The translations under genes and the position numbers were made by a program. A stretch of DNA of 64,000 nucleotides from positions 3,782,001 through 3,846,000 of the forward strand of contig NZ_CP063785.1 of the NCBI RefSeq assembly GCF_025860405.1. The letters are read 5' to 3'. Shown here in pieces: positions 8,504-17,691 of this stretch (within the stretch, counting starts at the first letter, position 1; each line of letters opens with the position of its first letter). This DNA comes from Tolypothrix sp. PCC 7712. Its GTDB lineage: Bacteria > Cyanobacteriota > Cyanobacteriia > Cyanobacteriales > Nostocaceae. Below the pieces are notes generated by a model. That model had not been told where the DNA came from. It saw only the letters and a list, made by a program, of their open reading frames with translations, and did no database searches.

Positions 8504-11500
8504 ATGACCCCTCCAGTAACTGAATCTCATACTAAATTAATCTCTGAGGCAATTGAGCAATTACGCTCTTGTTGTCAAGTAAATCTTCAGTCTACCTGGC
8601 TATACCAGGAGTCTGACTGTGATATTACTGAGGTTACTGCATCAAATTTGTCCACATGGAACCCCGTGCAGCTAAACGCTAAAGGCCATATTGCTTGGAC
8701 AACCGGAAAGCAAGTTTTGTGGTTAGCGCAAAAGTTCGTAATTCCCCAAGATTTACAGGGTTATCTCTTAGCTGGGTTATCTTTGCGGTTAGCATTGCTT
8801 TGGTGGGCAGATGCTGCTGAGATTTATGTAAATGGGAAGTTAGTACTGGAGGGAGATTTATTTGATTGTTCGCCGAGAGTGCTGTTGAGTCAAGGGGTAA
8901 CGCCAGGTGAAGAATTTATTGTGGCTTTGCGGCTGGTGAGTCCGGGACATGATAATGGTGCGTTAGTGCGATCGCTCCTTGTTTACGAATCTCCTGATTA
9001 TAATCGTCCGGATGCGGGTTTTGTCGCGAATGAGTTGGCTGTGGTACAGCTTTATTTGGAACGGTTTGCGTCAGAAAAGTTAGAGGTTTTGGCGGAGTTG
9101 GTAGAAGAGATAACGAACCATCGAGGCGCAGAGAACACAGAGAAAGATAAGGAAGAGTGGGAAACACGTCTCTTGTCTATTCGTAATCATGTTATTCAAT
9201 CTAAAATCCAAAATCTAAAATCTAAAATCTATTTGTTGGGTCATGCTCATTTAGATTTAGCATGGCTATGGCCTGTGAGTGAAACCTGGAATGCAGCACA
9301 GCATACTTTTGAATCAGCGCTAAAGTTACAAGCAGATTTTCCAGAGTTAATTTTTTGCCATTCCACACCAGCACTTTATGCTTGGATTGAAGAACATCGC
9401 CCCGATTTATTTCAAGCAATTCAACAAGCTGTAGCGGCTGGACGTTGGGAAGTTATTGGTGCTACGTGGGTGGAACCAGACTTAAATTTAATTGCTGGTG
9501 AATCCATTGCCCGTCAGCTATTGTATGGTCAACGCTATATAGAAGAGAAATTCGGTAAGCTGTCGCCTATCGTTTGGGTTCCTGATAGTTTTGGTTTCTG
9601 TGCAACTTTACCGCAGTTTTTCGTCAACGCTGGGGTGGAATATTTTGTTACCCAGAAGCTACAGTGGAACGATACTACTAAATTTGATTATGGGGTTTTT
9701 TGGTGGCGATCGCCTGATGGTAGTGAAGTATTTAGTTTGATGTCTGCAGCTATTGGTGAAGGTATCGACCCCGTGAAGATGGCAAATTATGCCTATGAGT
9801 GGGAAACTAAAACTGGGTTAAAAGATGCCCTTTGGCTCCCTGGTGTCGGCGATCATGGCGGCGGCCCTACCCGTGATATGTTAGAAACTGCCCAACGCTG
9901 GCAAACTTCGCCTTTTTTCCCAGATTTAGAATTTACTACCGCAGAAAAATATCTCCAGCAAATAAAAGAAACTATAAGTCACAACCACCACCCTGTCTGG
10001 GACGATGAACTTTACTTAGAATTCCATCGCGGTTGTTACACTACCCACGGGGATCAGAAACGTTGGAATCGGCGTTGTGAAGGCTTATTGTACCAAGCTG
10101 AATTGTTTGCGAGTTTGGCAAATATTAGCTGTGGTGTGGAATATCCCAAAGTAGAAATTGAAACAGCTTGGAAGCAGCTATTATTTCAGCAGTTTCACGA
10201 TATTTTGCCTGGTTCTTCCATTACTCAAGTGTATGTTGATGCCCTACCGCAATGGCAGCAAGTGGAAGAAGTAGGAACGAAGATATTACAAGGATCATTA
10301 TTAGCGATCGCATCTCACATTACCCTACCACAACCACCACAACCCAATAGTTTGCCTGTGGTTGTATTCAATTCTTTGAATTGGCAACGTTCTGAGGTTA
10401 TTTCTGTCAGCTTACCCACAACGGCAACACCTAACCAACAATGGCAAGTGTACGATGTTTCTGGAAAGGAACTGCCATCACAAATTATTGAATCATCAAC
10501 TCTGCTATTTTTCGCCAGCGATATTCCATCTGTTGGTTATCGTCTATTTTGGCTTGTCCCTACTTCCTCCCTTCCTTCCTCACCGCAGCTTCCATCTGAC
10601 TGGGTGCTGGAAAATGAATTTCTCCGAGTTACTGTGAACCCCAACACCGGAGATTTAGCTAGTGTGTTTGACAAAACTTGCCAACGGGAAGTCTTAAGTG
10701 GTGCAGGTAATCAACTACAAGGTTTTCAAGATAGCGGCCAATATTGGGATGCTTGGAATATCGACCCTAATTATGCCCAACATCCCCTACCGCCAACTAC
10801 TCTCAAATCAATTGAGTGGCTAGAAAAAGGTGCGGTGCAAAGTCGTTTACGAGTGGTGCGCCAGTTGGGTAACTCGGAATTTTGCCAAGACTATATATTG
10901 TCAGTGGGAGAACCCTTACTCAAAATTGCCACGACTGTAAATTGGCGAGAAAATCATGTATTGGTAAAAGCAGCTTTCCCTCTCAACCTCGAAGCAGACT
11001 TTGCTACTTATGAAATTCCCTGTGGCGCAATTCGCCGCACAACCAAACCGAAAACCCCCGCAGAAAAAGCTAAGTGGGAAGTCCCTGCTTTGCGTTGGGC
11101 TGATTTAACTGAGGAAGCGACAGCAGAAAATTCACCAAACCCAAATTATTACGGTGTCAGTTTGCTGAATGATTGTAAATACGGTTATGACAGCCAACCT
11201 AATCAATTACGCCTGACGCTATTACGCAGCCCTAACTGGCCGAATCCCCAAGCAGACAAAGGTTTTCACGAATTTACCTATGCTTTATACCCTCACACTG
11301 GTAGCTGGGAATCAGCCCATACTGTTAAACGTGGCTATGAGTTGAACATCCCACTCCAAGTAATTATTCACCCACTCACAACTCAGCACTCAGCAACGCC
11401 AGTTGCTACAACGGAGGGAACCTCCGCAACGCACTGGCTCCTCAGCACTCCCACTACAAGGAGTTTCCTGAATTTATCGGCTGATAACTTAATCTTGATG

Positions 11501-11725
11501 ACACTCAAGCAAGCTGAAGACGATTCCCAGCAATTCATTGTGCGTTGTTATGAATGTCACGGAGATGCAGCCAAGTTATCTTTGCAAAGTGATATTGGCT
11601 TAATTTTAGGAGATGGTGTAGATTTATTGGAGCGTTCTACAACTACAGAATTCTCATCTCGCCAGGAAAACCTCAATATACAGCCTTGGAAAATCGCTAG
11701 TTTTAAAATGAAACCAGGGAATTAA
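8504..11725 (+). CDS. Alpha-mannosidase, glycoside hydrolase family 38
   Basis: 1073 residues, a normal length for bacterial GH38. The catalytic domain starts at GHAHLDLAWLWPV (about residue 245), holding the zinc-binding His-x-Asp pair. VWVPDSFGFCATLPQFF carries the expected catalytic nucleophile Asp. LPGVGDHGGGPT and FHRGCYTTHGDQKRWNR follow. A C-terminal beta-rich domain runs from about 640. The enzyme removes alpha-linked mannose, probably in the cytoplasm, as no signal peptide is seen. Two stretches look foreign: residues about 203-244 (RGAENTEKDKEEW and IQNLKSKI) and about 957-985 (TTQHSATPVATTEGTSATH). Both are translated from DNA that resembles intergenic repeats, yet the frame is kept. 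Confidence 0.93.
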   Translation: MTPPVTESHTKLISEAIEQLRSCCQVNLQSTWLYQESDCDITEVTASNLSTWNPVQLNAKGHIAWTTGKQVLWLAQKFVIPQDLQGYLLAGLSLRLALLWWADAAEIYVNGKLVLEGDLFDCSPRVLLSQGVTPGEEFIVALRLVSPGHDNGALVRSLLVYESPDYNRPDAGFVANELAVVQLYLERFASEKLEVLAELVEEITNHRGAENTEKDKEEWETRLLSIRNHVIQSKIQNLKSKIYLLGHAHLDLAWLWPVSETWNAAQHTFESALKLQADFPELIFCHSTPALYAWIEEHRPDLFQAIQQAVAAGRWEVIGATWVEPDLNLIAGESIARQLLYGQRYIEEKFGKLSPIVWVPDSFGFCATLPQFFVNAGVEYFVTQKLQWNDTTKFDYGVFWWRSPDGSEVFSLMSAAIGEGIDPVKMANYAYEWETKTGLKDALWLPGVGDHGGGPTRDMLETAQRWQTSPFFPDLEFTTAEKYLQQIKETISHNHHPVWDDELYLEFHRGCYTTHGDQKRWNRRCEGLLYQAELFASLANISCGVEYPKVEIETAWKQLLFQQFHDILPGSSITQVYVDALPQWQQVEEVGTKILQGSLLAIASHITLPQPPQPNSLPVVVFNSLNWQRSEVISVSLPTTATPNQQWQVYDVSGKELPSQIIESSTLLFFASDIPSVGYRLFWLVPTSSLPSSPQLPSDWVLENEFLRVTVNPNTGDLASVFDKTCQREVLSGAGNQLQGFQDSGQYWDAWNIDPNYAQHPLPPTTLKSIEWLEKGAVQSRLRVVRQLGNSEFCQDYILSVGEPLLKIATTVNWRENHVLVKAAFPLNLEADFATYEIPCGAIRRTTKPKTPAEKAKWEVPALRWADLTEEATAENSPNPNYYGVSLLNDCKYGYDSQPNQLRLTLLRSPNWPNPQADKGFHEFTYALYPHTGSWESAHTVKRGYELNIPLQVIIHPLTTQHSATPVATTEGTSATHWLLSTPTTRSFLNLSADNLILMTLKQAEDDSQQFIVRCYECHGDAAKLSLQSDIGLILGDGVDLLERSTTTEFSSRQENLNIQPWKIASFKMKPGN

Positions 11726-11820
11726 CCCTGATTTTTCTGAACCTTCAATATATAAAGGATTGAGGATGAAGAGTTTTTATGGAGCATCCCAATTTGGCAA
11801 ATTTATCAAATTAAAACTAG

Positions 11821-11908
11821 TCATTGCGAATGGAGCGAAGCGGAATGAAGCAATCGCAGCAGATGGACTTTGCGATTGCTTTGCTTCATTTCATTACGCT
11901 CGCAATGA
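11821..11908. repeat. Palindromic TCATTGCGA element
   Basis: Ends are TCATTGCGA (11821-11829) and TCGCAATGA (11900-11908). Long internal arms (AGCAATCGCA and TGCGATTGCT) make almost the whole 88 bp self-complementary. A 149-bp relative lies at 57663-57811, and partial relatives at about 15806 and inside 52379-52506. It is probably a small non-autonomous element. It sits just upstream of the group II intron, and its translated frames are not genes. Confidence 0.75.
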
Positions 11909-11979
11909 CAAATTATACTTTTACACATTGGGATACCCCCGTTTTTTAAACCTTCATGCTTCATCCCTTTATTGGTAAG

Positions 11980-14432
11980 GTGCGATTCGTTGGCTAGAAA
12001 CCAATCCCAATAGGGCTTAAGGAGGATTAGCCGCTTAAGATTCATGAGAATCTTTTGATAACTGAATAACAATGTAGGTGCAAAACCTACCCTCCAAGTG
12101 CTGGAGTGAAAGCATATCCCCTACTGTAGAGACTAGCCATCAATCGGTAAAGCGGGGATAAAAGGTGGAAATACTGCAAGCCTAATGTGGTAATCACCAA
12201 GCAAAGTATCCATGAGTAAAGCCAAGGCTTAAAGACACGTCTGAATCATCGTGATAAAACAGTAGCGCAATCAGGCTGAATCGCTACAACCAAAAGGTAA
12301 AGGATAAAGGACTGGCAAATTTTACCTTGACCAGTATGCACTCCCAATAAACCCGGTGAATAGTGTCACTCTAAAGATACATAGCATTGTTATTCGGAAC
12401 GAAGTAACCCGTTATTTACTCTCAGATGGTCGAGTATCTGAGTAGGTGCTAACCGGATGTAATAACGTGGAGAGATTGAGTAAGAAGCAAATGTTTAATT
12501 GTAATGATTGAAATATGCTGACGTACTCACAATGATTTGAAAGGATTGGTCTGATTAGGAAGTATATATGTCTAATACGAGTTTAAAGACTACGGCGGAA
12601 TGGAATACGATACCCTGGCGAAAGTTAGAACGTAGCGTATACAAGCTTCAGAAAAGAATATACCAAGCTTCTCAACGTGGTGATACTAAGGCAGTCCGCA
12701 AACTCCAAAAAACCCTGATGAGGTCTTGGTCTGGAAAAGCTCTTGCAGTAAGAAAAGTCACCCAAGATAACCAAGGAAAGAAGGCAGCAGGTATTGACGG
12801 TGTAAAATCCCTTAAACCATCAGCCAGACTCACTTTGGTAATGAATATGAAGCTTAACCATAAGGTAAAAGCAACTCGTAGAGTATGGATTCCAAAACCC
12901 GGAAACGTTGAAAAACGACCACTAGGAATACCCACAATGCAAGATAGAGCAACTCAATCGCTTGTCAAACTGGCATTAGAACCAGAATGGGAGGCAAAAT
13001 TTGAGCCCAATAGTTACGGTTTCAGACCCGGACGCAATGCCCATGATGCAAGAGAAGCAATATTTAATAGTATCAGATACTCAAACAAATGGGTATTAGA
13101 TGCTGATATTTCAAAATGCTTCGATAAAATAAACCACGAAAAACTATTGACCAAAATTAACACATTCCCGACCATGAGGAGGCAAATAAAAGCATGGTTG
13201 AAAGCAGGAGTACTAGACAATGGTCATTTCTCAGAAACTACTGAGGGAACGCCACAAGGCGGTGTAATATCTCCACTATTAGCCAATATTGCCTTACATG
13301 GGCTAGAAAAGCTAGTAAAGGAGTTTGCAGCCAGCCAGAGAGGAGGAAAGGTGAAGAATCAGAACAGTATATCCCTAATTAGATATGCAGACGATTTTGT
13401 GATTCTTGCCCCCAATAAAACTCAAATAATAGTACTCAAAGAAATAGTAAAAACGTGGTTAGCAGAAATGGGACTGGAATTAAACCCTAACAAAACCCGT
13501 ATAGTTTCGACTTTCAAAAGCTCAGAGATATTCGCCTCGCAAGAAGTAGGATTTAATTTCCTCGGTTTCAATGTGAAACAATACAAAGTGGGAAAGAATG
13601 ACTCTGGAAAATTATCGAACGGTAAAAAGTTAGGGTATAAAACACTCATCAAGCCTAGTGTAAAATCAGTAAAGAAACACTACGATGACATAGCAAGAAT
13701 AATCGATAATCACAAAAATGCTGCACAAGAAACACTAATAAGTAAACTTAACCCTGTAATCAGGGGATGGGTTAACTATTACTCAACATCAGTGAGTAAA
13801 GAGATATTCTCAAAGCTAAGTCATCTAATATATCAGAAGCTGAAACGCTGGGGAAAACGTCGTCACCCTGACAAGTCTAATGTATGGGTAACCAAGAAAT
13901 ATTGGCATACAGTAGGTGGCGATAACTGGGTATTCGCAGCAACAAAGAACGGAGAAATCACAATGAGGCTATTCAAACACTCACAAAAAGAAATTGTGAG
14001 ACACGTAAAAGTAAAAGGTGATGCCTCACCGTTCGATGGGAACTTAAAATATTGGAGTTCAAGAAAGGGCGAAAATCCCTTAGTACCTAAAAGAGTAGCA
14101 ATACTACTTAAAAAGCAAAAGGGGAAATGCTCTCATTGCGGATTGTACTTTAGAGAAGATGACCTAATCGAGATTGACCATATCATTCCTAAATCGCAAG
14201 GTGGAAAGGATGTATACGACAATCTGCAAGCATTACATAGGCATTGTCACGACGTTAAAACTGCCACTGACAACTCTTATAATCAACCTAAGAGCGATAC
14301 AGAAATAAATGTGATGTGGTAGTGAGAAGTACCCACGACTTGGGTCAAGTCATTGAGGAGCCGTATGAGGTGAAAGTCTCAAGTACGGTTTTGAAGACCA
14401 GCAGGATTGGTGACAGTCTTGCTGAGTTTAAT
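11980..14432 (+). mobile_element. Group II intron with encoded maturase
   Basis: The 5' end GTGCGATTCG at 11980 fits the GUGYG consensus. About 590 bp of structured non-coding sequence (domains I-III) precede the maturase gene, which occupies domain IV. Domain V is clear at 14358-14391: it begins GAGCCGTATGAGG, has the GAAA tetraloop region and closes with GTACGGTTT. A domain VI hairpin follows, AGCAGGATT (14400-14408) with AGTCTTGCT (14415-14423). The 3' end is near 14430-14433 (GTTTAAT) and not fixed to the base. The intron sits on the plus strand between the mannosidase gene and psbN. All expected parts are present, so it may still splice and move. Confidence 0.9.
12568..14322 (+). CDS. 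Group II intron reverse transcriptase/maturase with HNH endonuclease
   Basis: 584 residues. The RT domain (about 60-330) includes KRPLGIPTMQDRATQ, EPNSYGFRPGRNAHDA, TEGTPQGGVISPLLANI and the active-site box RYADDFVIL with YADD at 273-276. The maturase X domain follows (NPVIRGWVNYY). The C-terminus has an HNH endonuclease with Cys pairs starting at residue 521 (CSHCGLYF), EIDHIIPKSQGG and LQALHRHCHD. The protein binds the intron RNA, aids splicing, nicks the target and copies the intron into DNA. All catalytic residues I can check are present and there is no internal stop, so it appears intact. Confidence 0.96.
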   Translation: MSNTSLKTTAEWNTIPWRKLERSVYKLQKRIYQASQRGDTKAVRKLQKTLMRSWSGKALAVRKVTQDNQGKKAAGIDGVKSLKPSARLTLVMNMKLNHKVKATRRVWIPKPGNVEKRPLGIPTMQDRATQSLVKLALEPEWEAKFEPNSYGFRPGRNAHDAREAIFNSIRYSNKWVLDADISKCFDKINHEKLLTKINTFPTMRRQIKAWLKAGVLDNGHFSETTEGTPQGGVISPLLANIALHGLEKLVKEFAASQRGGKVKNQNSISLIRYADDFVILAPNKTQIIVLKEIVKTWLAEMGLELNPNKTRIVSTFKSSEIFASQEVGFNFLGFNVKQYKVGKNDSGKLSNGKKLGYKTLIKPSVKSVKKHYDDIARIIDNHKNAAQETLISKLNPVIRGWVNYYSTSVSKEIFSKLSHLIYQKLKRWGKRRHPDKSNVWVTKKYWHTVGGDNWVFAATKNGEITMRLFKHSQKEIVRHVKVKGDASPFDGNLKYWSSRKGENPLVPKRVAILLKKQKGKCSHCGLYFREDDLIEIDHIIPKSQGGKDVYDNLQALHRHCHDVKTATDNSYNQPKSDTEINVMW

Positions 14433-14470
14433 ATAATTTCAGCCTTTAGCCTTTACCCTTCAGCCTTGAT

Positions 14471-14602
14471 TTAATCTTCATGGTCTTCATAAGGGTCTGC
14501 TAATTCTTTACTAGGAGGCCCAAATGATATATAGATTCCCCAACCGGTGATGGCAATAACAGCGGCGGCGACAGAAATGATGAGAACTACAGATGGTTCC
14601 AT
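14471..14602 (-). CDS. psbN: Photosystem II protein PsbN
   Basis: 43 residues. It has an N-terminal membrane helix (MEPSVVLIISVAAAVIAITG) and the family C-terminus ISFGPPSKELADPYEDHED. PsbN is a small thylakoid protein needed for photosystem II assembly and repair rather than a stable subunit. It lies on the strand opposite psbH, as in other cyanobacteria and in plastids. The group II intron ends only about 40 bp beyond its stop codon. It is easily missed because of its size. Confidence 0.93.
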   Translation of the reverse strand: MEPSVVLIISVAAAVIAITGWGIYISFGPPSKELADPYEDHED

Positions 14603-15045
14603 AATTAAGTGATATGTTATCAGAAAATTGCTTGAAAAGACCGTGAATTAAGTGTTCTGCTCAAAAATGTAAGCAGGTTTTAAAGAGTCTTTATTATGTT
14701 ATTGTAATGTAATCAAGAATAAGTAAGCAACGCAAAATGTGTTTCACAGTTGAAATACTGCGTCAACCAATCTTACGATTGAGTCGCTTACGAAACCAAA
14801 CACAAAAACTCATTAGTACAAGTACGGCGGGACACGTCGGAATTTATGCTTGGTAGTCAGTGCGTTACTTTGGTTTTCAAAGTTATAGTAACTGGCTTAA
14901 ATAAGGTGCCTATACTTTAATTGGATACTTCCTGTTAAAGCAAGCAACCTCGTGAAACCAAGAATCACTTGATTTTTATCTGGTGAGTGTCAAAGAATAT
15001 TACAGAAGATAAAAAAAAGCTTTGGCAAGTAATCTTAGGTGAACT
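14603..15045. promoter_or_regulatory. Divergent region between psbN and psbH
   Basis: 443 bp without a gene, separating the divergent starts of psbN and psbH, so it should hold both promoters. I can see no unambiguous -35/-10 pair or ribosome-binding site for either gene. The poly-A stretch just before psbH (15010-15020) is AT-rich and uninformative. Confidence 0.45.
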
Positions 15046-15249
15046 ATGGCACAAAGGACAAGGTTGGGAGATATACTGAGACCCCTAAACTCTGAGTATG
15101 GTAAAGTTGCTCCGGGTTGGGGAACAACACCTGTAATGGCTGGTTTTATGCTATTATTCTTTGTTTTTCTGCTGATTATTCTACAAGTCTATAACAAGAC
15201 CATCCTCATCCAGGATGTATTTGTAGATTGGCGTTCTTTAGGCCGTTAA
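15046..15249 (+). CDS. psbH: Photosystem II phosphoprotein-family subunit PsbH
   Basis: 67 residues, the normal cyanobacterial length. It starts MAQRTRLGDILRPLNSEYG and has the conserved loop KVAPGWGTTPVMAGFM, then one membrane helix (LLFFVFLLIILQVYN). PsbH is a single-helix thylakoid subunit near CP47 that supports PSII stability and quinone exchange. Cyanobacterial forms lack the N-terminal phosphorylation extension of plants, as here. A strong terminator follows 42 bp after the stop codon. Confidence 0.97.
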   Translation: MAQRTRLGDILRPLNSEYGKVAPGWGTTPVMAGFMLLFFVFLLIILQVYNKTILIQDVFVDWRSLGR

Positions 15250-15290
15250 TCTTGACAAAGCTCTTGATTATATAGAATAGGCGCAGCGAC

Positions 15291-15313
15291 ACCCGGCTCA
15301 TCCGGGTTTTTTT
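15291..15313 (+). terminator. Rho-independent terminator after psbH
   Basis: ACCCGG-CTCAT-CCGGGT hairpin followed by seven T. A TTGACA box at 15253-15258 with TAGAAT 15 bp on lies between the psbH stop and the hairpin, so the same hairpin might attenuate a transcript heading for tatA. That second role is speculative. Confidence 0.9.
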
Positions 15314-15422
15314 GTGATTTGATAGTGAAAAAATTAGTCGAAAACAAGCCAACATATATAAGGTAGGAAGATGATGTTCTTCCTGTAGTTTTGCTTGACC
15401 TATAGATTTATCGGAAAAATCC

Positions 15423-15695
15423 ATGAATATATTTGGTATTGGTCTGCCGGAAATGGCTGTAATTTTTGTAGTAGCACTGTTAATCTTTGGGCCGAAAAAG
15501 CTTCCAGAGGTTGGGCGTAGCTTAGGTAAAGCAATTCGGGGCTTTCAAGAAGCCTCAAATGAATTTCAAAATGAGTTTAAGCGGGAAGCTGAACAAATAG
15601 AACAAGCTGTGAAAACTACTGCTGAACTTGAACCCAAGCAAATCGAAGCAGCACCCGTACAGCATGACACTGCTGATTCTTCACCAAAAAGCTAA
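15423..15695 (+). CDS. tatA: Sec-independent protein translocase TatA/TatE
   Basis: 90 residues. The short N-terminal membrane helix with a Glu before it (GIGLPEMAVIFVVALLIFGP), the hinge FGPKKLPEVGRSLG and an amphipathic helix (KAIRGFQEASNEFQNEFKRE) are the TatA signature, followed by a variable polar tail. TatA multimers form the passage for folded proteins with twin-arginine signals across thylakoid and plasma membranes. It stands alone between psbH and pth, without tatC. Confidence 0.95.
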   Translation: MNIFGIGLPEMAVIFVVALLIFGPKKLPEVGRSLGKAIRGFQEASNEFQNEFKREAEQIEQAVKTTAELEPKQIEAAPVQHDTADSSPKS

Positions 15696-15986
15696 AAAGG
15701 TGATGCTATAGATTGACTGGCAATTTTAGATTTTAGATTGCCGATTTTAGATTGTTTTGTGATTTGAGATGCATAAGTGCTGATGCAAAATTCAATATAT
15801 CTTTGTCATTGCGAATGCAGCGTTAAGCCTTCTCCCAAGGAGACGCTACATTAATAACTTTGTGGAACCATTTACCTCAAGTTTGTAGGTAAAACAATTC
15901 TCAAATCATCCAGCTTCATCTATTTATTGATGGAATTATTCCCAAATCCAAAATCTAAAATCCAAAATTGATAGAGTAGATTCAAA
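15696..15986. repeat. Repeat-rich spacer between tatA and pth
   Basis: Contains TTTTAGATT-type tandem repeats (15723-15755) and their inverse AATCTAAAA/ATCCAAAAT (15944-15968), so the spacer is bracketed by inverted simple repeats. Between them is a partial TCATTGCGAATG element (15806-15850). No gene seen. Confidence 0.6.
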
Positions 15987-16628
15987 ATGACAGAGGCTGT
16001 TACAAAACCAGCTTTGGTGATTCCTCAGCTAATTGTCGGGTTGGGGAATCCAGAGCCTAAGTATGATCAAACGCGCCACAATATTGGCTTTGCGGCTGTT
16101 GACGCTCTTTCACGTGCTTGGCAAATTCCGTTAGCAGAAAATAAAAAGTTTCAAGGCGAGTATGGTGAAGGGGTTGCGCCTGTGGGGGGTAAAATCCGCT
16201 TGCTGAAGCCATTAACCTATATGAATCGCTCAGGACAAGCAATACAAGCTGTTACTAGTTGGTATAAATTGCCGCCAGAGTCGGTATTGGTAGTTTATGA
16301 TGAGATGGATTTACCGCTAGGAAAGACCCGCTTGCGCTTATCTGGTTCCGCTGGGGGTCATAATGGAATGAAAAGTGCGATCGCTCATTTAAGTTCCCAA
16401 AATTTCCCCAGGTTACGCATCGGTATTGGGAAACCAAAAGGAGCAGGTAATAACGATGATTCCGGGGCTGTTTCCCATGTACTAGGACGTTTTACTGCTG
16501 CTGAAAATCAAACCATGTCTGCTGTACTTCAGTTTGTAGTTGAGTGTATAGAACTCTCTCTCAAACAAGGAGTAGAAAAAGCAATGAACCGTTGTAACAG
16601 CCGCACTATTGAGATTTCTGAATCTTAG
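15987..16628 (+). CDS. pth: Peptidyl-tRNA hydrolase
   Basis: 213 residues, slightly longer than the bacterial norm of about 190. The core LIVGLGNPEPKYDQTRHNIGF carries the catalytic His (TRHNIGF). Further motifs are LLKPLTYMNRSGQA with the substrate-binding Asn, VVYDEMDLPLG, and GSAGGHNGMKS. The enzyme releases peptides from tRNA after premature drop-off. An N-terminal extension of about 15 residues precedes the core, and a start at ATG 15987 is the simplest choice. It follows tatA but the 291-bp spacer argues against tight coupling. Confidence 0.96.
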   Translation: MTEAVTKPALVIPQLIVGLGNPEPKYDQTRHNIGFAAVDALSRAWQIPLAENKKFQGEYGEGVAPVGGKIRLLKPLTYMNRSGQAIQAVTSWYKLPPESVLVVYDEMDLPLGKTRLRLSGSAGGHNGMKSAIAHLSSQNFPRLRIGIGKPKGAGNNDDSGAVSHVLGRFTAAENQTMSAVLQFVVECIELSLKQGVEKAMNRCNSRTIEISES

Positions 16629-17095
16629 TTACTTGTTTTGAATTTGGTTGATGGGCAGCGATTGTCGCCTACTCCATCCAACCATACTCAGACAATTCAA
16701 ACCCAGCAAATTTATACAAATAGACTAACTCACACCCCTATCAGGGGTGCGGTAAATCTATGTGATTTTTTTTCACAATCATGGAAGTGTTTTTTTGCTT
16801 GCGTGTACTACTCCGACTTGCCCACAGGCCTCAGTCGGAGCTGCAAAACTCGCTCGCCGTTGCTCTATGGGGTACATTCATTGCTAAATGTATGGATCAA
16901 AATCCCATGAGTTTGATACAGCATCTGGAGGCCTTGCAACCTTTAAGAGATTCCAGGCTAGACTTTAGCAGCCATCTCTGTTCCTTATCAGGTTGTTTTG
17001 TCTTCGATACTTTCCGCACCTTCAGTAACATCAATTAGTGAGTACGGTAGGCAATATCTAGAACAAGCCAGCCTTTAGCACTACCAATAATAAGT
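16629..17095. other. Intergenic region with hairpins between pth and rpsU
   Basis: 467 bp between convergent genes. Hairpins: CACCCCT (16733-16739) with AGGGGTG (16743-16749); TGTGA/TCACA around T8 (16761-16776); CTCCGACT (16811-16818) with AGTCGGAG (16833-16840). The first two could end the pth transcript. Long open frames across here give peptides with no recognisable features and I do not annotate them. Confidence 0.5.
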
Positions 17096-17275
17096 TTATT
17101 TAAAACGGCGTTTACGTCTAGCTGCTACTGCCTTACGTTTACGCTTTTCTAATGGGGTTTCAAAGTGCCGATGGTATTTAACGTCAGCTAATATTCCAGC
17201 TTTGGAAACCTGGCGTTTAAAACGACGCAGTGCTGAATCTATTCCTTCGTTCTCTCCTAAAACCACTTGGGTCAT
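17096..17275 (-). CDS. rpsU: 30S ribosomal protein S21
   Basis: 59 residues when started at the ATG giving MTQVVLGENEGIDSALRRFK, which is the normal S21 N-terminus. A longer frame adds 23 residues with no homology in the family and was rejected. The body RQVSKAGILADVKYHRHFE and the very basic tail RKRKAVAARRKRRFK are typical. S21 binds the 30S platform near the anti-Shine-Dalgarno region and acts in initiation. Confidence 0.96.
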   Translation of the reverse strand: MTQVVLGENEGIDSALRRFKRQVSKAGILADVKYHRHFETPLEKRKRKAVAARRKRRFK

Positions 17276-17691
17276 TCTTGATTTATCCTCATATCGATCA
17301 GTTTCCATTGTAATAGCAGCCCCGAACTTAGCAAAACTCCCCAAGCTAAGAATCGGTAAAAAACATAATTTTCAGAATTGATGTAATCACTATTAGCAGT
17401 AAACTCTTGGGTTTTGACATTATGTAGATATAGTTTTGCGACTATACCAACTGTGGTTAGCCTTCTGGAACGAACAGAAAATTCGGGGTTTTAAAAGCCT
17501 GGTTTATCTAGGAAACTCTCCTGTAGAGGCTGTTTCTCTGTGTCTATAGCAATATTCAGTAATTCCTGACTTTGGGACTACTGAAGGTTAGCGATCGCAC
17601 TCTACCAGTTTTACCGCTATACTATAGCGTGGTAATATTTGTCACCATAAATACGATTAACTATTACTTAAAACTGCTGCTTTTACAGATT
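17276..17691. promoter_or_regulatory. Upstream region of rpsU
   Basis: Spacer between rpsU and the next minus-strand gene. It should contain the rpsU promoter and leader. One HIP1 GCGATCGC site lies near 17591. No specific promoter or RNA element is identified. Confidence 0.4.

Noticed and set aside
11760..11978. 72-codon plus-strand frame upstream of the intron
   Set aside because: Most of it is the translated TCATTGCGA palindrome; the complement is open as well and there is no recognisable protein feature.
16638..17038. Two overlapping plus-strand frames between pth and rpsU
   Set aside because: They run through hairpins and give no domain, membrane segment or normal composition; no ribosome-binding site was seen.
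17276..17344. Longer start for rpsU adding 23 residues
   Set aside because: S21 proteins begin at MTQVV-like sequence; the added part has no family support.
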